Assembly (NCBI RefSeq): GCF_022430525.1
Contig: NZ_CP092520.1
Location: 124,001-188,000 of the forward strand
Direction of reading: 5' to 3'
From: Cetobacterium somerae
GTDB taxonomy: Bacteria; Fusobacteriota; Fusobacteriia; Fusobacteriales; Fusobacteriaceae
DNA length: 64,000 bases
Part shown: in pieces, positions 17,123-26,200 of the stretch
Position numbering within the stretch: position 1 is the first letter of the stretch
How the letters are laid out: every line of letters starts with the position of its first letter
Notes under the pieces: generated by a model
Database searches by the model: none
What the model saw: only the letters and a program-made list of their open reading frames with translations
What the model was told of the DNA's origin: nothing
Position numbers and translations under genes: made by a program

Positions 17123-18184
17123 GTGAAAAAATTACTAGGAATATTAATATCATTAATACTAATTGGATGTGGTAATGGTAGTGCAAAACAAAACTCAAAA
17201 GAAAAGCTAGGAAAAAATATTAAAATATCTGAAGTAAAACCAGAGTTAATAACAAGACTAAATATATCAAGTGGAGTGACGGAACCTTTAAATGAGGTTA
17301 AAGTTGTAACTAAAACAGGTGGAACAGTTAAAGAAATAAACTTTAAAAATGGTGATAAAGTAAAAAAAGGTCAAATTATATTAGTCTTAGAGGATCAAGA
17401 AGTGCAATCAGCTTATTTAAAAGCTCAAGCAACATATGTTTCTAATAAAGCAGACTTTGAAATAAAAAGAAAAAACTATGAAAAGTTTAAACAACTTTAC
17501 GATAAAAACCTTATATCAGAGGATGAATACCTAGCTAAGAAGACTGGGTATTTGCAAGGTGAAAGTGATTTGAAAAGTTCAGAAGCGACGTATTTATCAG
17601 CTAAAAAAGATTTTGAAGACTTAGTTGTGAAATCTAAATTAGATGGAGTTATTACAGATTTAAATCTGAAACTATATGAAAAAATAGCTGCAAATACTGA
17701 TTTAGTAACAGTTGTAGATATTAGTAAAATTCTTGTAAAAACAGGAGTTTCTGTTCATGAGATAAGTCAACTATCTGTTGGAAATAAAGCAGAGATAGAT
17801 TTAGAAGGAATTGAAAATAACTATTTTGGTAGTGTGTATGAAATAAATCCCGTAGCTAATAAAGATAATAAAAAATATCAGATAAAAGTAGAGATTGAAA
17901 ATTTAGAAGGAAAAATAAAAAAAGGAATGTACTCTAAGGTTTTAGTTGAAACTGGTAAACAAAATGGATATTTAGTTCCTAAAAATGCTATTGTCATAAA
18001 GGAGTTATACTCATATATCTTTGTTGTAGAAAATGATGAAGCTAGAAGAATAAAGATTGAAAGAGGATATTCTAACGGAGACAAGCAAGAGATAATAAGT
18101 GATGAACTTTATTCGAATATGAAGCTTGTAACAGAGGGACAATTTTTATTAGAAGATAGAGATAAAGTTAATATTATAGAATAG
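17123..18184 (+). CDS. RND efflux periplasmic adaptor (membrane fusion lipoprotein)
   Basis: The frame opens at TTG 17108, but GGAGGGA (17110-17116) points to the GTG at 17123, giving a 353-aa lipoprotein with signal ending LILIGC. The adaptor order is clear: the first lipoyl half (VKEINFKNGDKVKKGQIIL), a coiled-coil hairpin with YDKNLISEDEY, the second lipoyl half (VVKSKLDGVITDLN), a beta-barrel and the membrane-proximal domain. It links the inner-membrane pump to the TolC-like channel. The pump gene follows 9 nt after the stop. Confidence 0.92.
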   Translation: MKKLLGILISLILIGCGNGSAKQNSKEKLGKNIKISEVKPELITRLNISSGVTEPLNEVKVVTKTGGTVKEINFKNGDKVKKGQIILVLEDQEVQSAYLKAQATYVSNKADFEIKRKNYEKFKQLYDKNLISEDEYLAKKTGYLQGESDLKSSEATYLSAKKDFEDLVVKSKLDGVITDLNLKLYEKIAANTDLVTVVDISKILVKTGVSVHEISQLSVGNKAEIDLEGIENNYFGSVYEINPVANKDNKKYQIKVEIENLEGKIKKGMYSKVLVETGKQNGYLVPKNAIVIKELYSYIFVVENDEARRIKIERGYSNGDKQEIISDELYSNMKLVTEGQFLLEDRDKVNIIE

Positions 18185-18193
18185 GGGGAACAG

Positions 18194-21100
18194 ATGAATA
18201 TAGTACAGTTTTCAATAAAGCGTCCTGTTGTTACTATGATGATAATAATATCAATGGTTATACTGGGAATATTAACGTTAGTTAATTTAAAAACACAACT
18301 TATGCCAAATTATAATATGCCAATGGCTGCAATTAGAGTGAGTTGGAAAGGGGCCTCTCCAGATGATATGGAGAAGCTAGTTACAAAAGAAGTAGAAAAA
18401 GGATTAACAAGTGTAGAAGGAATTAAAAGAATAACAACAAAATCTACCATGGGAAAATCAGCATTAACAGTTGAGTTTGAATATGGTGTTATTATAGATA
18501 ATAAAGTAAACGATTTAGTGACGGCAGTTAGTAGAATAAGAAATAATCTACCTGACGATATAGACGAACCTGTTATAAGAAAAACTTCATCTTCTGGAGA
18601 CAGAGTAATGCTTATTGGATTACGAGGTGAAGATCTAATAAATCTAAAAAGTTTTGCAGATAATGTTGTTATACCAAGGTTGGAAAGAATAGAAGGTGTC
18701 GGAACTGTAAGTGTTTTTGGTGGTTTAGAAAAGGAAATAAGTATAAATATTGATCCGGAGAAATTAGAGGCATATAATCTTACAGTAACAGATTTATATA
18801 GTACTTTAAAAAGTTCAAGTTTAAACTTCCCATCTGGATATATAAGAGAGGGAGATAAAGAGTACTTAGTAAAAGTTTCAGGAGAAGCTAAGACTTTAGA
18901 GGATATAAAAGAGATTATTTTAGAAAATGCCAACGGTCAAACACTATATTTAACAGATGTTGCTAACGTAGAGTTAAGTATAAAAGATAGAGACAGTTAT
19001 GGTAGAACTGATGGAATTGATAACATAATAATAAATATAGAGAAAAGTGATGTTGGAAACACTGTTGAAATTTCTAAAATAGCAAAAGAGGAATTAAAAA
19101 AGATGGAACCTCTTTTACCTAAGGGAGCTTCTTTTACTATAAATAGAGATTCTGCAGTAGATATAACAACATCTATAAATACAGTAAAAAGTAATGCTGT
19201 TACAGGACTTGTGCTAGCTGGAATAATACTGTTTATTTTCTTAAGAGACTGGAGAGCAACTTTAGTTGTAACAGTAGCTATACCAGTTTCTATAATTGCA
19301 ACATTTGGATTCTTTGGAGCAAAAGGAATGACCCTAAATATAATATCGTTAATGGGATTATCTTTAGGAGTGGGAATGCTAGTTGATAACTCTATAGTTG
19401 TTTTAGATAATATCTTTAGACATTTAACAGAGCTAGGTCAAGATAGGATGGAAGCATCTGAAAACGGAGCTTCAGAAGTTATCATCCCAATAATAGCTTC
19501 AACAGCAACGACTATAGCAGTATTTATCCCAATAGTTATAAGAGAGGGAAGAGCAAAAGAGATGTATAAAGATATGGCTTTTTCAATCACATTCTCTTTA
19601 TTAGCCTCTTTAATAATAGCAATAACATTTGTTCCTATGATATGTAGTAGAATTTTAAAATCTAAAAACACAGTTCATGAAGAGGGAAAGATTTTAAAAA
19701 CTATAAAGAAGTATTACTCTAAAGTTTTAGTGTTATCACTAAAATATAAAGGAATAGTTTTAGGAGCTATGGTTGTTTTATTCATAGTTGTTGTTGGGTA
19801 TGGATCTAAGAAAATTGGTGGAGAGTTTATGCCAACAACTGATGATGGTGTTTATACTATTATAGCTGAACTTCCAAGTGGTATGGAGATTGAAAAATCA
19901 AATAGAATTACAAAAGAGTTAGAAGGGATTGTTGGAAAAGATCCTCAAACGAAAAAGTTCATATCTTCAGTTAGTAAAGAAGCAGTTTCTGTTATGGTAG
20001 ACATTGGTCCTAAAAGTGATAGAGATAAAAAAGTTCAAGAGATTATGAACGAAACAAGAAAAAAGATATCACATATTCCAGATGTAAAGTTAAATTTAGT
20101 TCCTAGAATGGCTTTTGGAAGAGGAACAGGAAGAGATGTATCTCTAATTTTAAAATCTGATGATTTGAATCAATTAAGTTATGTTTCTAAAGTGATTTCA
20201 GAAAAAATGGCAGCAAATCCAGGTTTTACAGATATAAATAACTCTATGGTTAATGGAAATCCAGAAGTGAGAATAATTTTAGATAGAAAAAAAATGGAGT
20301 ATTATGGAGTTAAGGTTAACGATTTAACGCTTTCGGTGAGTTATCAAATATTAGGTGGAGCGCCAATAAAGATAAAGACAGCAAATGAAGAGGTAGATGT
20401 AAGTTTAAGACTTGCTGAAGAGTTTAGAAACTCTCCTGAAAAGATTCAAGAGTTAAGAATAAAATCAAAAGATGGAGGAGTTGTAAAACTTAAAGATATA
20501 GCCACTTTTGAAATTGGAGAGGGAGCTTACGGAATAGATAAAGAGGATAAAATCACAATGGTGACAATTGATGCTAATACTACAAATGGGTTAGATTTAG
20601 TGACAGGTCAAAAATATATAAAAGAGATTTTAGATGAGGTTGGGTTACCTAAAACAATAACATATTCTTTTGGTGGAAGTGGAAGAAATATGGCTGAAGT
20701 GAACGAACAACTAAAGGCTGCCTTTGTAGTGGCGATGTTTTTAGTTTACTTTATACTTGCAGCACAATTTGAATCATATATTTTACCAGTTATTGTTATG
20801 GGAACAGTTCCTCTTTCAGTTATAGGAGTTTATAGCGGACTTTTATTAACTGGGCAAAAAACAAATACGATGGTTTTTGTTGGAATCATTATGCTAGCAG
20901 GAATAGTTGTAAACAACGCAATAGTTTTAATTGATTACATAAAGATTCTTTTAGAAAGAGAGATTCCTTTAAAAGAAGCCATATTAGAGGCTGGAAGAAC
21001 AAGACTAAGACCAATTTTTATGACAACAATGACAACGGTATTTGGAATGATTCCGTTATCTTTAGGAATTGGGCAAGGTAGTGAGATGTATAAAGGAATG

Positions 21101-21211
21101 GCTATAGCAGTTATTTTCGGACTTATATTTTCAACGCTATTGACATTAATTTTAATTCCTATATTGTTTTACATTTACGAGGTTGTAAAAAATAAAATTT
21201 CAAAGAGATAG
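18194..21211 (+). CDS. RND multidrug efflux pump, AcrB/HAE1 type
   Basis: The 1005-aa protein has 12 membrane helices and two large periplasmic loops. Diagnostic segments are the N-terminal FSIKRPVVTMM, the pore-domain SWKGASPDDME, the TM4 segment with VDNSIVVLDNIF, the FIPI loop, and the duplicated half with AAQFESYILPVIVMG and GIVVNNAIVLIDY. The TM4 proton-relay pair is D-N rather than the D-D of E. coli AcrB, as in many Firmicute and Fusobacterial pumps. It exports drugs, bile-like compounds or lipids; the substrate cannot be read. No local regulator gene is adjacent. Confidence 0.94.
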   Translation: MNIVQFSIKRPVVTMMIIISMVILGILTLVNLKTQLMPNYNMPMAAIRVSWKGASPDDMEKLVTKEVEKGLTSVEGIKRITTKSTMGKSALTVEFEYGVIIDNKVNDLVTAVSRIRNNLPDDIDEPVIRKTSSSGDRVMLIGLRGEDLINLKSFADNVVIPRLERIEGVGTVSVFGGLEKEISINIDPEKLEAYNLTVTDLYSTLKSSSLNFPSGYIREGDKEYLVKVSGEAKTLEDIKEIILENANGQTLYLTDVANVELSIKDRDSYGRTDGIDNIIINIEKSDVGNTVEISKIAKEELKKMEPLLPKGASFTINRDSAVDITTSINTVKSNAVTGLVLAGIILFIFLRDWRATLVVTVAIPVSIIATFGFFGAKGMTLNIISLMGLSLGVGMLVDNSIVVLDNIFRHLTELGQDRMEASENGASEVIIPIIASTATTIAVFIPIVIREGRAKEMYKDMAFSITFSLLASLIIAITFVPMICSRILKSKNTVHEEGKILKTIKKYYSKVLVLSLKYKGIVLGAMVVLFIVVVGYGSKKIGGEFMPTTDDGVYTIIAELPSGMEIEKSNRITKELEGIVGKDPQTKKFISSVSKEAVSVMVDIGPKSDRDKKVQEIMNETRKKISHIPDVKLNLVPRMAFGRGTGRDVSLILKSDDLNQLSYVSKVISEKMAANPGFTDINNSMVNGNPEVRIILDRKKMEYYGVKVNDLTLSVSYQILGGAPIKIKTANEEVDVSLRLAEEFRNSPEKIQELRIKSKDGGVVKLKDIATFEIGEGAYGIDKEDKITMVTIDANTTNGLDLVTGQKYIKEILDEVGLPKTITYSFGGSGRNMAEVNEQLKAAFVVAMFLVYFILAAQFESYILPVIVMGTVPLSVIGVYSGLLLTGQKTNTMVFVGIIMLAGIVVNNAIVLIDYIKILLEREIPLKEAILEAGRTRLRPIFMTTMTTVFGMIPLSLGIGQGSEMYKGMAIAVIFGLIFSTLLTLILIPILFYIYEVVKNKISKR

Positions 21212-21225
21212 TATATAGATAAATA

Positions 21226-21262
21226 GGGTATATTTGTAGTTTTTATTACAAATATACCCTTT
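21226..21262 (+). terminator. Terminator of the efflux operon
   Basis: A 13-bp perfect stem GGGTATATTTGTA/TACAAATATACCC is followed by a short T-rich tract. Confidence 0.8.
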
Positions 21263-21274
21263 AATTTTTAGAAG

Positions 21275-21433
21275 TTAAAATATTTTTTGTAATTTAGACC
21301 CGCCACTAATTTGTACATCTGCTACAACTTTTGATATTTCATTAGAAAGATTTTCCATATTTATATCATATTTAAAAAACCAGTAAAAGTTGTATCCAGG
21401 AGAAGAAGTTATACATATCCTTTTTAGAATAAT
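21275..21433 (-). pseudogene. Possible C-terminal remnant of an unrecognised gene
   Basis: A minus-strand frame of about 50 codons without start or ribosome site reads as a plausible protein tail, with ITSSPGYNFYWFFKYDI and VVADVQISGGSKLQKIF ending at TAA (21275). Upstream the frame is closed by stops. I do not recognise the family. It could be chance coding; the ordered, non-repetitive composition in otherwise empty DNA is the only support. Confidence 0.25.
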
Positions 21434-21630
21434 ATTTTAGTAGTTAGTTAGAAACTTGTTAGTGTTAGAGGCGATAGATTGTAGTTTATGATAGGGAATA
21501 GTTCCTTTAGCAATTATGATTGAAAAAAAATAAAAAATAATATATAATTTATTAGAAATAAAAAAATAATTTAATATTTAATTTAGTAGATTATTTGTAA
21601 TAGTTAATTTAATAAGCTAGGGGGAATGAA
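21434..21630. other. Gene-free AT-rich stretch
   Basis: No convincing gene or structured RNA is seen between the possible remnant and the 57-aa gene. There are only A/T-rich runs and the GGGG ribosome site just before 21631. Confidence 0.5.
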
Positions 21631-21804
21631 ATGAAATTAAGTATTATATTGAACGATGAAGAGATCGTAACTGAAATTGATGGAACAGATGTAAAAGAAC
21701 TTCTTTCGTTATATGAATATTTAGGAAAAGAAATTTGCAAAACTTATGAGTTTGATTATTCAAAATTATTAGAAATAATGATAAAAAGAGAGTTACAAAA
21801 ATAA
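21631..21804 (+). CDS. Small hypothetical protein (57 aa)
   Basis: An ATG preceded by AGGGGGAA opens a 57-codon gene. The product is acidic and probably cytoplasmic, beginning MKLSIILNDEEIVTEIDG, with helix-forming segments VKELLSLYEYLGKEI and YSKLLEIMIKRELQ. There is no signal peptide or membrane segment. It is followed at 21852 by a strong terminator, supporting a real transcription unit. No family was recognised. Confidence 0.6.
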   Translation: MKLSIILNDEEIVTEIDGTDVKELLSLYEYLGKEICKTYEFDYSKLLEIMIKRELQK

Positions 21805-21851
21805 ATTTAATGCTCTGAGAGTTAATAGAGTAAATAAATAATTGAATATAG

Positions 21852-21886
21852 AAAGCATTCTTTTATTAAATTAAAAGAATGCTTTT
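21852..21886 (+). terminator. Rho-independent terminator
   Basis: The stem AAAGCATTCTTTTA/TAAAAGAATGCTTT with 6-nt loop and a T run ends the unit with the 57-aa gene. Confidence 0.85.
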
Positions 21887-22063
21887 TTATTAAACTATGG
21901 AAGTGTTTTATTGTTGTGTTCGATATTAGACATTGCATTAATAATATACAAAAAAAACACTAATTTTTCAAATCGTTTGACAGGTATTATTTTTTAATAT
22001 AAAATTATAAATAATATAATTTTTTAGTGTTGATTTGTTATTTTAACTGAGGGGGAAAGAATT

Positions 22064-22231
22064 ATGAAGTATACTATTAAAATGCGAGATGAAATTACAG
22101 TGATTTGTAAAAATAATAATGTAACAATATTAGGGAAAAACTCACAATTAGATAATAAACTTATCAAAAAGTGGACTGATGATGAAATAATTTATATAAA
22201 AGATGAGAATTTAAAAATAAATAAAAAGTAA
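22064..22231 (+). CDS. Small hypothetical protein (55 aa)
   Basis: The ATG at 22064 follows a GAGGGGGAAAG ribosome site. The 55-aa product is basic and contains KWTDDEIIYIKDE near the C-terminus, which resembles the opening of the Myb/SANT-like repeat in the protein encoded at 22722 (NWTDEEISFLK). The match is short and may be chance. A TTGACA with a TATAAA-like -10 lies upstream (21977-22003, 15-bp spacing). A bidirectional terminator follows. The function is unknown. Confidence 0.55.
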   Translation: MKYTIKMRDEITVICKNNNVTILGKNSQLDNKLIKKWTDDEIIYIKDENLKINKK

Positions 22232-22232
22232 T

Positions 22233-22265
22233 AAAAAACCATTGATTTTTTCAGTGGTTTTTTTT
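22233..22265. terminator. Bidirectional terminator
   Basis: The hairpin ACCATTGA/TCAGTGGT with loop TTTTT has A and T runs on the two sides. It sits between the 55-aa gene and the convergent winged-helix gene. Confidence 0.75.
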
Positions 22266-22512
22266 ATTTTATTTTTTCTAAAAGCTCTAATTTTTTGTTT
22301 AAATATAGTTTTTTTCCTTGATTTGTTGGATGAATTTTAAAAATTTTTAAATTATTGTGAAATGGATATTTTTTTATAAAATTATTAAGTTCTAATTTTT
22401 TTAGGTGCATTGATAGAGTTGATTTTGTTAAATTTAAAAGAAAAGACAATTCGGATATTGTTATTCCAGGATTTTGATTTATTTTAAATAATATTTTCTC
22501 CATTGTTTTCAT
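22264..22512 (-). CDS. Small winged-helix DNA-binding protein (MarR-like)
   Basis: The 82-aa product is essentially one winged helix: INQNPGITISELSFLLNLTK, then STLSMHLKKLELNNFIKK as the recognition helix, and a short wing followed by NQGKKLYLNKKLELL. It lacks the dimerisation helices of full MarR proteins. An AGGAG site lies 10 nt before the start. It is divergent from the Myb-like gene, with a 209-bp intergenic region containing a 14-bp hairpin, and may regulate it. The target is unknown. Confidence 0.75.
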   Translation of the reverse strand: MKTMEKILFKINQNPGITISELSFLLNLTKSTLSMHLKKLELNNFIKKYPFHNNLKIFKIHPTNQGKKLYLNKKLELLEKIK

Positions 22513-22585
22513 CTGAATAATTCTCCTATTTTAGTTAGATGTTAAAGTTTCTTGTAATTACTCTAATATAGCACCACTGAATTTA

Positions 22586-22617
22586 AATCTGCAATTTTTA
22601 ATAAAAAATTGCGGATT
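22586..22617. repeat. 14-bp inverted repeat in divergent intergenic region
   Basis: AATCTGCAATTTTT (22586-22599) pairs with 22604-22617 (one G-T pair) around a 4-nt loop. It lacks a T run on +. It could be an operator, an mRNA hairpin or a relic terminator. Confidence 0.5.
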
Positions 22618-22721
22618 ATTAAATAAATTTAATAAAATATATAAATTGAATTAGAGACATGAAAGAGACATGTACATGATATTTTTATTAGAATAACAAT
22701 TTTAACATAAAGGGGATGTTA

Positions 22722-23234
22722 ATGATTAAAAAATTTATAAAATTATTAAAACTTTCTAATGAGAAGGAGCTATATATTTTAAATATTTTTATAAGTAGTT
22801 TGCCAAAAAGTTTTCATAAGATAAATGACGATTTGTACATAAATTTTGAAAATGAGAAAGTTATTATTTTTAGAAATATTTCAGAAGAAATTTATGAAAA
22901 GTTTATCAGGCTTTATGGGGAATTAAAGTTTAAAAAATCTAAGCAAAGATTATCAGTATCCAATTGGACAGATGAAGAGATTAGTTTTTTAAAAACAAAT
23001 TATACAAAAGTTTCTGTTGAAGAAATTGCAAAATATTTGAAAAAAAGTCCGTATCAAGTACATGAAAAAATCACAAAATTAAAATTAGTAGGTGTTAAAC
23101 CTTGGACAAATGAAGAGATTGAATATTTACAAAAAAATATATATAAAAAAAATATTGAATTGGCTCAAGATCTTCAACGCCCCTTGACATCTATAAAGTC
23201 AAAAAAAAGAGTGATTTTGAATAAAAATTTATAA
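22722..23234 (+). CDS. Protein with two Myb/SANT-like helix-turn-helix repeats
   Basis: The 170-aa protein has an N-terminal region with no recognised domain (about 1-80), followed by two homeodomain-like repeats. The first has NWTDEEISFLKTNY then VSVEEIAKYLKKSPYQVHEKI; the second has PWTNEEIEYLQKNIY then IELAQDLQRPLTSIKSKK. The spaced Trp plus acidic EE pattern is that of bacterial SANT/Myb-like DNA-binding modules. ATG 22716 abuts the AGGGG ribosome site, so ATG 22722 is preferred. The autotransporter gene starts 22 nt after the stop, so this may be its regulator in the same operon. Confidence 0.7.
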   Translation: MIKKFIKLLKLSNEKELYILNIFISSLPKSFHKINDDLYINFENEKVIIFRNISEEIYEKFIRLYGELKFKKSKQRLSVSNWTDEEISFLKTNYTKVSVEEIAKYLKKSPYQVHEKITKLKLVGVKPWTNEEIEYLQKNIYKKNIELAQDLQRPLTSIKSKKRVILNKNL

Positions 23235-23256
23235 AAGTTAAAAGGAGAATGGAACA

Positions 23257-26200
23257 GTGAAAGAAATTAATGTACTAAAACACCAATTAAAAAAAAAGAT
23301 CAAAATTAGTCAATCTTTAATCGTAGTTTTTTTAATAACAGGAAGTATAACTTATGCAATAGATATAGCTGACAGCTATATTAATGATGGCCATTTAAAC
23401 GAAGTAATAAATTTTACTGAAACGACCTCAAAACTCATAAATAACGGATTAATAGATTCTTCAACTTTTAATAGTAGTGTAGATGGTGGGGAGATTATGA
23501 ATAATGGAATTATTTATAATAGTCAATTTAATTTAAGCAAAGGTATGAAAAATTTCTTAAATTTAGGAACTGTTTTTGGAAGATATAATTCTATTCTATT
23601 AAAAAATAATGGAAATATTGTAAATAATGGAGTTATAGATACTAATATTGGAAATTATACAGCATCAACAGCTTTGCGTGTAAGTTTAGATGAAGTAGTT
23701 GATTCGAAACTAAATAGTATTGTTAATACAGGTTTTATACACGGAGTGCAAGGAGGAATTTCATTTTCAGGAAGTAAAAATTTAAAAAAAACATCTGGTG
23801 ATTTAAAGGAGTTTATTAATAAAGGAACTATTTCAACATTTGTAATTGGTAGAAAAGATTTTATGAGTTATCGAGGAGTTCAATTAAATTTATCTAAGAA
23901 AACTTTAAGTGGAATTAGTAATATTGAGAACATTAATAACTCGGGATTAATTAGTTCTGTTGTTGAGGGTGTAGGAAGTACCGTAGGGTTTTATATGGAT
24001 GGAAGTAAAGAAAATGCAAATGCAGTTTTTATAGAAAAATTTTTAAATAATGGAGTTATTTCTGGATATGCTGATGAAGGGAGTGGAAAGGGATTGTTTA
24101 TAAGCAACTCTACTCCATATCAAAATATTCAAGATGCTATTAAAACTATAATAAATAATGGTCTTATTAAAGGGAATGAAACAGGTATATTTACTTCTCA
24201 ACTTAATCCATCTAATATTTATTTAAATAATGGAATATTAGCTGGTAAAACACCAAGTGATGGAGTTAATTTTACGAATAATGGTCTTAAAATATTTTTA
24301 GATTCTAATGGAGGAATTAATAAAATAGAAGTTGGAAATGGTGGAAATGTAGATGGTAAAGAGATTGTAAATGGTACCCTTTCAGGAAATGATAGTTTTA
24401 CATTAGCTTCACAACTAAAAATAAATGATAATATTATTATAAATGGTGCTGGAACTTTAAAGGGATCTTTAGTAGTTGATAATGATAGTACACTTTATAA
24501 TACTATAATCAATGGATATAATACAGCTTTATTTTTAGAGGATAATACAAATTTTGTTGGATCTAATATCATTATAAATGGTGGAGGAGTAAAAAATAAT
24601 GTCGCAGTTGTTAAAGGAAGTGATGGTGAAAACTCTTTAAAATTATTAGGAGATTCAATAGTTAATGGAAACTTAGAATTGGAGAATGGAAATGATAATT
24701 TAGTAGTTTCAAATACTGTGCAACTAAATGGTAGTTTAGATGGAGGACTAGGAGAAGATAATTTAAATTTAGGAGAAAAAAAAGTTACGAATACTAAATT
24801 AAATATATTTCAAAAAATTAATAACTTTGAAAATATACTAACTAATGGAAGTGTTGTATTATTTGAAACTTCTAAAATAACAGGAGCAAAGGATATAGTT
24901 TTAGAAACTGGAGATTTAACACTAAGAATTGATCCAACAAAAACTTTGAATGGAAAAATAATAGGGCATGCGCTATATGAAAATGAAGGTACTTTATCTA
25001 GTACTGGAGGAGATTTAATAATAGGATTAAATGGGTTAGGAGAAAATGTAACTATTTCAATGGGAAAACTTTCCCTAAAGCCAGATATAAATAATAAATG
25101 GTGGAGAGAATCAGATCGTTTAAAAACTAACTCATTAGTTTTGGATGCTCAGTTAAAAGATGGAGATGTTTTTATAACAACTAAAAAAAATTTAGATTCA
25201 CTTTTATGGAAAAGTGGGAATACTTGGAATATTACTCAAGAAGATTTAAATAATTTACTATCTAATAATGAGGCTTTATTAAAAGATGGACACTATATAG
25301 GATTAGACTATGAAAATGCAATTTATCATACTATAAAAATATGGACAATTAATCAATCGCAAGAAGTATATCAAAAAGAGTTTGATATTTTAAAAAAAGA
25401 TGGAAAAATTGTAGAATTTGAGGGTAAAACATATGTAGTTAATAATAAAAATAACACAGCGTATGAAGTAGCAGTAAAACCATGGGTAGTGGCAGGAAAA
25501 TACGACATTTCAACAAGTAAGTTGGATGAACTAATAGCTTCAGGTGTAGAGATAGAAAATAAAAATGGAAAAATGTATGCAGTAGATAGAACAACAAATA
25601 AAGCATATGAAATAACAAACTGGACAGAAAAGCCATTTAAGGAGCTAACACAAAAAGAGTACGATAGTCTAAAAGCTGCAGGAGAAATAAAAATATATAA
25701 AGATAGAGAGTATGTTGTGGATAGTAAAAATAATACAGCGTATGAAGTAGCAGTAAAACCATGGGTAGTGGCGGGAAAATATGATATTTCAACAAGTAAG
25801 TTGGATGAATTAATAGCTTCAGGTGTAGAGATAGAAAATAAAAATGGAAAAATGTATGCAGTAGATAGAACAACAAATAAAGCATATGAAATAACAAACT
25901 GGACAGAAAAGCCATTTAAAGAACTAACACAAAAAGAGTATGATAGTCTAAAAGCTGCAGGAGAAATAAAAATATATAAAGATAAAGAGTATGTTGTGGA
26001 TAGTAAAAACAATACAGCGTATGAAGTAGTAGTAAAACCATGGGTAGTGGCAGGAAAATATGATATTTCAACAAGTAAGTTGGATGAATTAATAGCTTCA
26101 GGTGTAGAGATAGAAAATAAAAATGGAAAAATGTATGCAGTAGATAGAACAACAAATAAAGCATATGAAATAACAAACTGGACAGAAAAGCCATTTAAGG

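Noticed and set aside
18310-18933. 207-aa minus-strand frame inside the RND pump gene
   Set aside because: It lies fully opposite conserved RND coding sequence, has Ser/Leu-rich low-complexity content and no ribosome site.
21263-22721. tRNA, 6S or riboswitch in the sparse 1.4-kb region
   Set aside because: No cloverleaf, conserved core or aptamer-like structure was found by eye; only simple hairpins and small genes.
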